Assembly: GCA_946699065.1 (NCBI GenBank)
Contig: CAMPDV010001742.1
Span: 48,064 to 112,063 of the forward strand
Direction: 5' to 3'
From: Loxodes magnus
Lineage: Eukaryota > Ciliophora > Karyorelictea > Loxodida > Loxodidae
Length of the DNA: 64,000 nucleotides
The notes beneath the pieces are model-generated. The model was given only the letters and a program-made list of their open reading frames with translations. It was not told the origin of the DNA and did no database searches. Both the position numbers and the translations under genes were made by a program. This document shows positions 14,735 through 24,900 of the stretch, in pieces (position 1 is the first letter of the stretch; the number at the start of each line of letters is the position of its first letter).

Positions 14735-15120
14735 TTACCTGCTTTTGAAGAATATTACAAAGAAAATAAATCTTAATAGTAAAGTAGAGTGTCTAAGATA
14801 ATTGCTGAAACTAAATTAACTAATATTATTTAAATAAAGCTTCAAAACTTTATTTTAAGACTAAAGATCTTAGATTAAATTCAGTCCCTCTATGATACAA
14901 AAAATGTATAATAAGTAGAATAAATACATTAAAAAGGATTAAATAGAAGTTGATAGAAAGTTGAAGCTTTGTAGTGTAAAGTAGATTCAATTAGATAACT
15001 GCTAGAGAGTCAAAAGATGGGAGTGATTAAGATTATAAATAAATCTAAAACCTTAGTATTAAACTGTAGTTAAATAAGAGATTTATTTTTGGAGAGCGGA
15101 GGGTCTTAAAAGGTATATAT
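14735..15120 (+). pseudogene. Coiled-coil coding fragment with one in-frame TGA
   Basis: With TAA/TAG as Gln the + strand is open for about 65 codons. It starts near YYKENKSQQQSRVSKIIAE and runs through a helical, Leu/Ile/Gln-rich segment. It then meets a TGA after GLNRS and continues in the same frame with QKVEALQCKVDSIRQLLESQ. The heptad-like spacing suggests a coiled coil. The single TGA with no loss of frame fits either a recent nonsense change or the end of one exon. I do not recognise the protein. It runs head-on into the - strand beta-helix remnant that begins at about 15,120. Confidence 0.35.
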
Positions 15121-17640
15121 TTATCAAATAAGGTAATATGACTAAATTATACTCTTATAAACAGTATTTTAGGTCTAGTATATTGAACTGCCTTACTCTA
15201 CTCCTGTAATTTTAGTAAATATGCGATGATAAAAGACGAGAACTCCATCGCTCATTTTAGCAATAGTATCTCCAAACTGAGCCTTATTGCTATTGAACGT
15301 AGAGTTGTGGATTTCAGTGTAATTGATTTGTTATAATATAATAGCACCACCATATTAAGTGGTACTTGTACCTTTACTACCAAGTACGAGTTCTTTACTA
15401 TAAAGCTAACTTATTTGTTCTTAGTTTGTATGCAAGCTGCACTAATCGCGCTGTTATCTGAACAATATAGGTTTTCTATTAGAATAGTGTTGAATGAGTC
15501 TAAATAGATCCCAGCAGATATTTAATTTACTTTATTGCTTTAAATTGTGGTATTACCAAAGATAATATTCGAGGCTTAATCACTAAAAACGCAACAAAAA
15601 TACAACCATTTCCAGAGTAAATTTAAGCTCGTCCTCTATCAAATTGATTGAATCCGTTTCCAGAAACCACCTCCCTTATTGTTAAGGATTTAGCAGCGAT
15701 ATAAAAAGATTACGGGAGTAACTTTTCTTTGACTAAATTAAATATCCATTGCATATACGATACTTCCTAAATCCTGAGAAGAGACTATAATATTATTCTA
15801 AAATTCGCTGTTCATCAAGCATAAGAAAGTGAAACCCTGCATTCCTTCTACATTTATCAGATAAACTCTTTACTGAAACTATTTTTTATTACCTTTAAAG
15901 GTTACTTTATCAAAGATCAGAACACCTTTATGAGACAGATTGAGTAAATACTAACTATAGTTAATATAGCTAATTATCGTATTTTTAAGGATCACCTTTG
16001 AAATTTAATTAGCTATTTCTTTAGATTTGGTCGATTTACTATCTGAAGTCGTTTAATTGTAATCTGTTATAATATGTTAGTCAACTTCAAGAAACTGCTA
16101 TAAGAGTCATTGAAGATGCAGCTATTTATTACCAGATAAGTCAACTAGATATTGCTATCCATGCTAGATAAGAAGATTAGCCTTCCTTTAATTAACCAGT
16201 TCAAGTTGAAAAAAGAATTGACCATTTAAATATTTTTATTAGTTTGAGTTTAATTTAGAGTCAGTAAAGAGAGAATGCCAGCTTCTGATGCTTAATATTT
16301 AACTAGGGTTGGCAATGATATAGAAGGTATCTATAAGTACATTGTCATTAGTTGCAAATATTATAGCTTAATATTCATCTGTATTACTAGAAAAAATAGA
16401 ATTGAAAATACTGAGAGAAATGCCAAAGTCTAGTTAAATAATGAACCTTAGCCAATGCTTGAATGTCAGAGAATATAGTAATTTATATAATAACACTTTT
16501 AAAATATTGGAGATATAGTAATGAAGCATTATTCTGATAGCCATTTATATAATTTTGGGAGAATTAGCTTTCCTTTATATATAGTAGTATGCTAGGAGTT
16601 GATTATCAAAAAGAGAATACATCTTAGGAATTTTATTACTATTAAGGCTATCTATTATCAAAATATCAAAGCCTTGAGAGGTAAAGACCTGCAGTCATAT
16701 AACTTCTAAGAAAATCTTGTTATCGCCTTAGAGAGAAGTTCAGTTACAAGTCTATTTCCACCGCTAGATTCTAGATATCTCTGATTTAAAAAGAAGAAAG
16801 CTCGTTTTCTGAGAGATGGTATAGGAAATATTAATTACCATCTGGCTAGTAGTTTAATGAGACTCCAAAATACTTTGCAAAATTTTAAGTTTCGATGTAA
16901 GAATTATCATTGGATTTTACCTGAAGTAGAGATATTTACAAGTAGTTTTCAATGCTGATAACTGTGGAGCATAAGTTGGAAATAAAGTTAGCAATCTGAA
17001 TGAGTAACTTTTTATCTAAGTTAAATTTAGATCAGGAATCGTTTTTCCACTTACCTCCTTATTGCCTATTTTACTATTATGAAAATCCGAACAGAAGAAT
17101 GTAATTAATGTTTTGGATTTAATTCGTTTACTACATGAAGCAAGTGTTTTCCTTGAAGGTCGAATTCTTTACATTAACATTTGGAATAATAGAGTCTGAA
17201 CTAGTTTATAAGGAAATAATGTATCTTGAGCTCTGATCTTTGTATCCACCGAAATTATTAGTAAATGAACAATTCTCGACATTTACAGTCAGATCTAAAA
17301 TTTGTTTAGTAAGAACGTACTAATAAATATAATCTCCCCGTTCCATGCCAAGTTACTACTAAAGATACAATCCTTGAATAATATACTAGTTACATAATAT
17401 AAATAAATAAAAGCTTGATCACTACAAAATTAATCATTTTAGAAGCAATTTACGATCTTATTTTTATCAAAAATTACTTATGAGATAGTAATATCATTAG
17501 CAAAATAAGTGAAAAGAAAGCCATTTTAAGATACTAGAAGGCTCTAATTCTTTTAGGTATTAAGGTTGTAATCTTATGATTTGCGTTATAAATCATGAAA
17601 AAAATTAAGATCAGTTACTGTTCCTTAGTATCAATAAAAG
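15120..17640 (-). pseudogene. Beta-helix repeat surface-protein pseudogene
   Basis: On the - strand several stretches show the Asn/Ser/Phe-rich repeat of parallel beta-helix (pectin-lyase-like or Pmp-like) extracellular proteins. Examples are VENCSFTNNFGGY near 17,280, ILFKDCIFSSN near 17,380, ISLSIFNSIFSSN near 16,420 and HNSTFNSNKAQFGDTIA near 15,290. Large beta-helix membrane proteins are common in Tetrahymena. Here the matching stretches fall in at least two different frames and TGA codons intervene, for example after LLNKFQI. The gene is therefore broken. No start codon or signal peptide is assigned. The repeat pattern supports the fold, not a function. Confidence 0.55.
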
Positions 17641-17877
17641 GTTTATATTTTTTTTTACTTTTTAATATAATTTGCAGTTAAAAGCACATTTTATTTTTTT
17701 ATTTTTTTTTAATTAAATTTCATATTTTATTAAAGTTAATTTAAAAAATATTAATTTAAAATAATTCTATAAAAATAATTATATTATAATATTTTTTTAT
17801 TTTATTCATATTATTATTATTTAACGTATATATACGTGGATTTTGTTTAAAAGGAAAAGTTTTTTTAAAAATTAATA
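17641..17877 (+). promoter_or_regulatory. Upstream region of the RING gene with a 14-bp palindrome
   Basis: A T-rich, A/T-only stretch separates the - strand beta-helix remnant from the RING gene. At 17,824-17,837 lies the perfect palindrome ACGTATATATACGT, 40 nt before the ATG. Its CG dinucleotides stand out against the surrounding A/T-only sequence. It could be a regulator binding site or part of a divergent promoter. That role is inference; only the palindrome is seen. Confidence 0.35.
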
Positions 17878-19929
17878 ATGTAATCTGAAATGTCCTAGAC
17901 TGCTAAATGTCTTTAGTGTCAAGGAGATTTTAATGGGTAGTTTAAATTCCCAATTTCATTACCTTGCAAGCACAACATATGCTATACTTGCATTCATGAT
18001 TAGTTTTAGAAAAGTTAGGTGATAAAATGCTTTGACTAAAATTGCTAAAGAGTTCATAAGATCCATCCATAAAAACTTCAGGAAGACACTTAGTTACTTA
18101 AGCATCTTGAACAAAAGAACCTCATGGGAAATATAACGATGTTAGTGAATCAATCGTCAAGAATTCGTCAAGCATAAACTTAATTGTCCAAGGTCTACAG
18201 TCTTTTCATCTAGTAGTTGATAAAGCACGTGAGTACTTATTTGTTTAAGGAGAATATCAGCTTACAAAGACAGTTGATTTAACAGGATAAGTAAATCTAA
18301 TAATAGTTGAAGTTTTTCAAACTCTAGAAATAGATGATGGACAAAAAAGGGAGCAGCTAGTAGTAGATCGTTTGTTAAGAATCTCCATAGAATGAGCAAT
18401 AAGTTTCAAAATTGATAGCTGATGTTTAAAGAACCATCTAGAAGAGCAATCAGGTATCGGTAAAAGTTTTTGAGGAGCTAGACTCTTGCAAGTTTAATCT
18501 AACTTAAGTGACATAGGAAAATAGTTACTTGAAGAATGAGATCTAAAAGTTGAGAGACTAAATCTAAAATCAATAATAGTAGTTATCATCTCTGCAAGTT
18601 AAGTAAATCGAATAGTAACAAGTAAAGCTTTAAGTGATATAGCCTAAAAAAACTCAATAACCTAAAATTATCCCTAAACAGGCTAAGCTATAGGACATCT
18701 AGATAACTATCGTATCGCCAAACAATAAAACAGCAACTTTATCAGTAAAGCAAGAGACTACTATCGGTTAGATAAAGAAATAGATCGAATCATAAACTGA
18801 TTTATTACCTGACGGTTTGAGTATCGTTAAGAATAAGGTTATATTGGATGACGGTTAAACAGTAGCGAGTTAAAAGTTGTTGAATGGTGAGAGGTTGCAA
18901 ATGGAATTAAGTAAGTTCAAATTTAATTTTCTTAAATAATAATATAGACGGTAAATAGATTTTATAACTTAAATAAAGAGCAAGGTGAGTTTAAGATTTA
19001 CTTTAATTAAAAGGATGTAAGTCTTAAATAATATTTCAATAATAGGGAGTAAGGATTTAAGTATAATATTTAGATGGTAAGTTAGTATTTAATAATGATT
19101 TAGAATGTAAGTTTCATTTCAAATGTTTCGCGATAAGATTGTAAGTTTCATTTTAAATGTTTCGTAATAAGATTGTAAGTTTCATCTTAATAATTATTAC
19201 TTAATTTAGGTAAGTTAAATTTTAATAATTAACACTTAAGCATGTAAGTTAAAGTTTAAGGTGAAAATGAAGCATGTAAGTTAAAGTTTAAGGTGAAAAT
19301 GAAGATGGTAAGTTAAAGTTTAAGGTGAAAATATAGTGAGTAAGTTAAAGTTTAAGGTGAAAATGAAGATGGTAAGTTAAAGTTTAAGGTGAAAATGAAG
19401 CATGTAAGTTAAAGTTTAAGGTGAAAATGAAGTTGGTAAGTTAAATTTTAATAATTAACACTTAAGCATGTAAGTTAAAGTTTAAGGTGAAAATGAAGAT
19501 GGTAAGTTAAAGTTTAAGGTGAAAATGAAGGGAGTAAGTTAAAGTTTAAGGTGAAAATGAAGCAAGTAAGTTAAAGTTTAAGGTGAAAATGAAGCATGTA
19601 AGTTAAAGTTTAAGGTGAAAATGAAGCATGTAAGTTTCATTTTAAAAATTTACACTTAAGATCGTAAGTTAAAGTTTAAGGTGAAAATGAAGAATGTAAG
19701 TTAAAGTTTAAGGTTACATTTAGAACGTAATGTTCTATTTTAGGTTGTAAGTATTTTTTTATAGGTTATTTTTTAGATCGTAATGTGTTTAATATTGATT
19801 TAGGTGGTAAGTGTAATTTTATGGTTAATATAGAATGTAAGTAATTTTAACATTATAAGGGGGTAATGAGGTTTTTTAAATAAATATTTAGGATGTAAGG
19901 GAATAATATTTTGTTATGTAGTGTTTTGA
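17878..19929 (+). CDS. RING finger / coiled-coil / ubiquitin-like protein with microexon 3' end
   Basis: Predicted ubiquitin-pathway protein, probably a RING-type E3 ligase. With TAA/TAG as Gln the first exon (17,878-18,910) is open for 344 codons. The RING is C11-x2-C14, C30-x-H32-x2-C35-x2-C38, C51-x4-C56; the last pair is spaced by 4 instead of the usual 2. Gln-rich coiled coils follow at about 122-160 and 202-255. Residues 272-344 resemble ubiquitin: QITIVSPNNKTATLSV, then TTIGQIKKQIESQ, then a final strand ERLQMEL. Coding then passes into the microexon array. Phase-1 joining gives a 33-residue tail (NEQGWNEYYSSYVNAFAY, then GTTSYQQRYREWGLF) and a TGA at 19,927-19,929, 377 residues in all. 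If the introns were retained, the first in-frame TGA is at 19,096. It is the only long, domain-bearing frame in the window without a break. RING and ubiquitin-like calls are firm; the splicing is inferred. Confidence 0.8.
19201..19216 (+). other. Zero-length exon junction (possible recursive splice site)
   Basis: At 19,209/19,210 the sequence TTTAG|GTAAGT places a 3' splice site directly against a 5' splice site with no exon between. Splicing could remove 19,175-19,240 as one 66-nt intron, or in two steps as in recursive splicing. Both outcomes leave the reading frame unchanged. The juxtaposition is seen; its use is inferred. Confidence 0.4.
19244..19692 (+). repeat. 32-bp tandem unit: identical 29-nt introns, variable 3-nt exons
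   Basis: Eleven copies of one 29-nt intron, starting GTAAGTTAAAGT and ending GAAAATGAAG, are identical. They begin at 19244, 19276, 19340, 19372, 19404, 19470, 19502, 19534, 19566, 19598 and 19664. Variants begin at 19308 (ending AAAATATAG) and 19696 (ending TTACATTTAG). A second 31-nt intron type occurs at 19,210-19,240 and 19,436-19,466, and a third related type at 19,107, 19,141 and 19,630. The trinucleotides between the identical copies differ (cat, atg, tga, ttg, gga, caa, atc, aat). The unit is 32 bp, so it is not itself a coding repeat: one frame in three meets TGA. Confidence 0.9.
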
Positions 19930-20500
19930 GAGTGAAGGACATTACGAACATATTTAAAACTTTACTTAATTAAGAATTAAAAAAATATCTATATTTATAA
20001 TTAATATTTTCTAATATACTATAGAGTAGGTATTAATAAGTTTACTCTATAAGTATGTGTTTTTTAAGATATAATAATTTATATAAGTTTACAATTATTA
20101 GATAGTTTCTAAGTATTTGGATATTATATTATTGTATATTCAATAAATATCCAGAAGTAGTGTTAATCTTAAGATGTTGTTAAAGAGTAGTTTAGAGAGT
20201 TAGAGTAATAAATAAATATTGTAAAATGGCTGTGAAGTAGGTGAGTATAGGTGGATAAAGTTTGAATTAGAATCTTATTAAAAGGTTATATTATATGTTT
20301 TTAAAATTTAATTTATTTCTTAGGTTTTAGTTTGTAAGTATGCAATATGTAAATAATTTTAGTTTGAATAATTTTAAGTCTGAAGTATTTTATATATTTA
20401 ATAATGTGGATATTAAAGTAAAATTAATATTAAAAGAGTTTCGCAGAATTTAATTTTAAAAGAGTGTTGGGGAGTATTAGGCATATAAAAATTTATTTTT
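19930..20500 (+). other. 3' flank of the RING gene
   Basis: After the predicted stop the + strand stays very poor in C and fairly rich in G to about 20,480. I find no further domain. GTAAGT-like words continue near 20,330, so extra 3' exons of an untranslated region are conceivable. No terminator or polyadenylation signal can be assigned with confidence. Confidence 0.3.
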
Positions 20501-21990
20501 TAATTTTTTGTAAGTTACTTAATTTCTTTTTTTTTTTATTTTGAATTTTATGAATAGAAAAATTTTTTTTAGATTTTTTTAGATTTTTTTTAGAAGTAAG
20601 TTTAATTTTTTTTTTATGAATTAAGTTTCAATTTTTTTTATGTTATTTAGAATTTTTTTCGAAATTTTTTTAATTTTTTAGATTTAGAAATTTTTTTTTT
20701 AGATTTTGCTCTATTAGAATGTTTTTTTTAATCAAAGTAACATGTTAAAAAATAAAAAGTAAATTTGTTTAGTATTTTTTTTTTTTTAGTATTATGTTAG
20801 TTTTTTATTATTATGTTAATTTTTTTTAATTGTATTTGTTTATTTAAATATTTTTATTCTTTGAATTTGTATTTCAAGTATCCAAAATTTCAAAAATTTT
20901 ATTTTTGTTTTTTTGCTCAGCGTTTTGCACTACAAGAGATTTTTTGTGACGGACCAACCTTGTGTGAATTGGGATAATTTTTTGAATGGTAACAGGGGAA
21001 ATTAAAAAAATTAAAGTGTATGATTGGTGATAAATTTAGAATAAGGACTGAAAAATGAAAAATGGATTTTAATTAAAAAAGTTTTTTTCAAAAGGAAAAA
21101 CGGAATAAAAGTCATTTTAGAGATTTTTTTAGAAAAAGTTCTTAAAATTTTAATTTTTTTTTATACAAAAAATTTTTTTTCGAAAGAGAATTTAGAAATG
21201 TATTTTTTTTTTTAATAATCGGTTAAAATTTCCGTAAATTTTTGTTTTGTTTTTAATTTCATTTTTTTTCGATTTTTTTTAACACGAACATTTTTTCGGA
21301 TTTTTAAAATTAAAAAATTTTTATTTTTTTTGTCATAAATTCAAAAAGGATATAAGTTAAAAAAGCAAAAATTTTATTTTTGTTTTTTTGCTCAGCGTTT
21401 TACACTGCAAGAGATTTTCGGGACGGAACAAACTTGCGTGAATCGGTATAAAATTTTTGGAATGGGAATAAGGGCAATGTAAAAAGTAAAAAGGTATTTT
21501 TATTGATATTTTTTAATAAGAACTGAATAATGTGTAAATGAATTTTTTTATTTAAATAGTTTTTCAAAAGGAAAAACGGAATAAAAGTTATTTTAGGACA
21601 AAAGTTCTAGAAAAAAGTTTTTATAAGCAGCTCAAAATTTAAAAAAGGTCCAATTTAAAAATTTTTTTTTTTTTGGATTCAGTCTATTTTTTTTCAATAC
21701 AAAGCTATTTTTTTCGGATTTATATAAAAGCAAAACTTAATTTTTTGTCATAAATTCAAAAAGGATATAAGTTAAAAAAGCAAAAATTTTATTTTTGTTT
21801 TTTTGCTCAGCTTTTTACACTGCAAGAGATTTTCGGGACGGAATAAATCTTTTTCAAAAATTTTTATGTTTGCAAATATTCTTATCTAAGAAAATCTTTT
21901 AAAATTTAAATTTTTTTTAGAAAAGATGAAAAATAAAGATTTTTTTTTATCGTTTTAAATTTCTTACTTGTTTTTTTTTACAAACAACTT
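20501..21990. repeat. Poly-T-rich region with three 415-475 bp direct repeats
   Basis: The motif TTTTTTTGCTCAGC followed by TTTT(A/G)CACT(G/A)CAAGAGATTTT occurs three times, with GCTCAG at 20,915, 21,390 and 21,805. Upstream of copies 2 and 3 is the same block CATAAATTCAAAAAGGATAT. Downstream of copies 1 and 2 comes CAAAAGGAAAAACGGAATAA. The rest is long runs of T on the + strand. No reading frame is supported. The conserved cores are the least AT-rich parts. They may be a local satellite or degenerate copies of a small transcribed unit. Confidence 0.7.
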
Positions 21991-24900
21991 AAAAGACAAA
22001 AAAAATATTTAGAAGGTTGATAAATATTAAAAAAAATGCAATTTTTAGCATAATCATCTTAAAAATATCTAGAATGGCTTTCAATGAGTTTTAAATTTAC
22101 ATAAAATATATTTTGCTTACCTAATTTTAAAAAGAATTCGAATGAGAAATAATAATATTTTTGATTTTTGATTTATTTTTTTTAAATAAATTAAGATCTA
22201 GTTTAAAAAAAATACGTACTCTGTTTTTGAAAATAAAAATAAAAAATTATAAAATTTAAAAGATTTAATAATTAAGTAAATAGAAAAAACTGTATCTGAA
22301 AAATAAGTTAAAAACTAAAGCATAAAAAATCTGAATCTATCTAAAATAAAAATATTGCTCTTACTTAATTTAAATTGAAAATATTCAGAACTAAATACAA
22401 AAAGAACTTTATATCGAAAATAAAAAATAAAACAAAATTAGAATCTTAGTTGAAGTAAAAATAAAGACATTAGTTGTTATATATATAGCTATTTAAAAAT
22501 AAGATTTTGTTAATCTTTAAAAACGCTTAGAACATTTTAGATATAGTTACTTTAAAAAAATAGTTTATTAAATTCGTCATAAAAAAATTAACATTTAACT
22601 ATAAACCACTAAGTTAAAGGTAAAAAATCTAAACGCCCTGAATTTAATTGAAATTTTTCATTAAAATATAATGTATCTTAATTAAATCTATTATATCTAA
22701 TATATTATAAAACATCTCTAAAGATTTAAATTTACTTAATTCTCAAAATAAATAAATAACTTAATAAAATGTACTAAGTTTCTTATAATGGACTTAGATG
22801 AGAGTAACATATTAAAAATCCTAAATGTAATAGAAACTATTGATTTAATCATAGTTTAAGCAAAAAATTATTTTAATTTAATCTTTCATAAAAAATAATA
22901 TATCTATTTTTGATAAAAGTAGATTAATAGAAGAAAATTAGTTCACAGTTAAATTCTCTAAGGTAAATATTTAATAATCTTTTTATCTTTTAATCAAGAT
23001 TCTTATGTACTAAATTTTTACAATTTAAATATTTGACTGAAATATAAATTCCAATTTATTTATAAAAGTCTTACTCTACTAGTGCAATGTTTTAAAACTT
23101 AATAGAGACATATAATTAAAAAAATTATCAAATAAAATCTTTAAATGCATTATAAAACTTTAAACTATAATTAAAAAAGAGGCAAGCAATGAATATTCAT
23201 AGGAAATTTTATTAACATTTAATTAATCAGAAGTAAATTTTTTATAATAATCATTTATGTATTCTTTTTATCGAATAGTATTACAGAAATATTAATAATG
23301 AAAACATAATCTCGAAAAGTATTTTCTCATATTAATTTTATAAATTTATTTAAAATAGCTATAAATAAATATTATTAAATCATAAATAAAACATTTAATT
23401 AATACTATCTAAAATATTATTAAACTCTATTTAAATAAATTTAATAATAGTAATAACAAATAATATAAAAGAAGTCTCTAAATAAATAGAAATTAAAAAT
23501 AATTTTCGAACCAAATTCATCAAAATTAAATGAAATTATAAAAAAAGAGTATTTAACAAAATTTTGATAAATTATTAAAAAATAAATTATATCTTGATCA
23601 GAATTTATAGAATTAATTTTAAGTAAAACTAAGATCAATTTTTATTTAAATCTATAACTTAAAATCTTAATCTAATTTAAAACTTCGTTTTAATAAATAA
23701 ACTAATTTAATAAAAAAAGCAAAAATTCTTTATTGCAAATAATAAGAATTAAATTATCCTAATTATTTAATAAACTGATGATCGAAAATAATTTTCTTTA
23801 TCTTAGATAAGAAAAATAAATTTCGAAAAAAAATTAGTATCTAAAATTAGTTGAAGAAGATAAAAAAAAGTAAACGAAAAAAAAAATTAGCAAAAAAATT
23901 ACATAAATTTAATAAAATTTTCCTTTGTGTATGTACTTTTTTTTAATTATAATAAAATACTGCTATTTTTTTCTAAATAACTTATTTTTGACATGCTCGT
24001 ATCTTTTAAATTTTATAAATATTATTAAAACATTTTAATAATTTTTAATTTTTTTCTACATAGGTAAATTTTAGACGTTTTGACCTCTTTCACTTTTTAG
24101 ATATTTGTAAAAATGTTTAAAGATTAAAATAAACATTTTTGTTCTGCTTTCTATTTATACAGTTTATCTAAAGATCAATTTAAAATTAAAAAAATTATTA
24201 CATCATAATTTTTCTTCTGAAATTAGTCTATAAATTATCAAACTTCTTAATTAATAAAGAAAATACCGACATCACGTATATTTGTTTAAATAATATCGAA
24301 AAGAAGCAATAGGAATTATTTGTATATTATTTGTTACTGAAAAGGAAAAGAAAGTAGATTAAGAGTTAAAAAAACTGTAAAAGCATACAAAATTATAAAA
24401 TATATATTTCTTTTTTATTGTAAAAAATTTAATAAAAAAATTTTCAAATTCTCGAGAAAGTAAGAATAGTTTGCTTTTAAGTTTATTTTTAAGTTTTACT
24501 CCTAAAGATAGCAGAATACTATTTTAGGGACATTGATTTATAAAATATTTTGTTTGAGCCTTATTAGTTCATATTATTATTCAAACTAGAAAATTCTTCT
24601 TGCGAAGAAAAAAATAATATAAATGTTTTCGAAGATATTCAAATTATCAGAGATATTAAATGAATTTAAAAAATTACATTTGAAGTAAACGCGGTAATTT
24701 TTTTTTTCTGGGACACAACACTCAATTTTTAAAGCACGGTAAAAATGATATAAATGTTTTAAAAATGAAACATTTATTTAAATGTTTATCTGTTTAACAT
24801 AAAAAGAAGTTATAAAATAAATTATTTGAATAAATCTATTAGTAAATCTAAACTTAGTTGAATTAGATAAATAGTAAAAGTTATACTTTTTCTTGAGTAC

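Larger units (their letters stand above)
18911..19921 (+). other. Array of ~30 microexons and ~32 tiny introns
   Basis: Introns of 17-37 nt run from GTAAGT-like (once GTGAGT) to AG. Inferred 3-nt exons start at 18948 acg, 19014 gat, 19046 gga, 19074 atg, 19104 aat, 19138 att, 19172 att, 19241 cat, 19273 cat, 19305 atg, 19337 tga, 19369 atg, 19401 cat, 19433 ttg, 19467 cat, 19499 atg, 19531 gga, 19563 caa, 19595 cat, 19627 cat, 19661 atc, 19693 aat, 19724 aac, 19744 gtt, 19777 atc, 19804 gtg, 19834 aat, 19860 ggg and 19892 gat. One exon, 18979 agcaag, is 6 nt. Every intron is phase 1, so the 'tga' exon is not a stop. The joined frame is open until TTG TTT TGA directly after the last intron. 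The shortest intron is 19,727-19,743 (17 nt). Ambiguities: the 3' splice site at 18,978 or 18,980, and an earlier AG at 19,764. No transcript was available. Confidence 0.7.

Noticed and set aside
18911-19098. Reading the RING gene straight through the first introns to a TGA at 19,096 (406 residues)
   Set aside because: The extra residues have no domain-like composition, and GTAAGT-type sites with matching AG ends start exactly after the ubiquitin-like fold. It remains the product if the introns are retained.
19244-19692. The array as an in-frame coding repeat or as a CRISPR array
   Set aside because: The unit is 32 bp, so the frame shifts each unit and one frame meets TGA. Spacers are only 3 nt, and the host is a eukaryote.
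20951-20962. GGACCAACCTTG as a chromosome breakage sequence
   Set aside because: It matches only the middle of the known 15-bp Tetrahymena sequence and lies inside a repeat core whose other copies differ.
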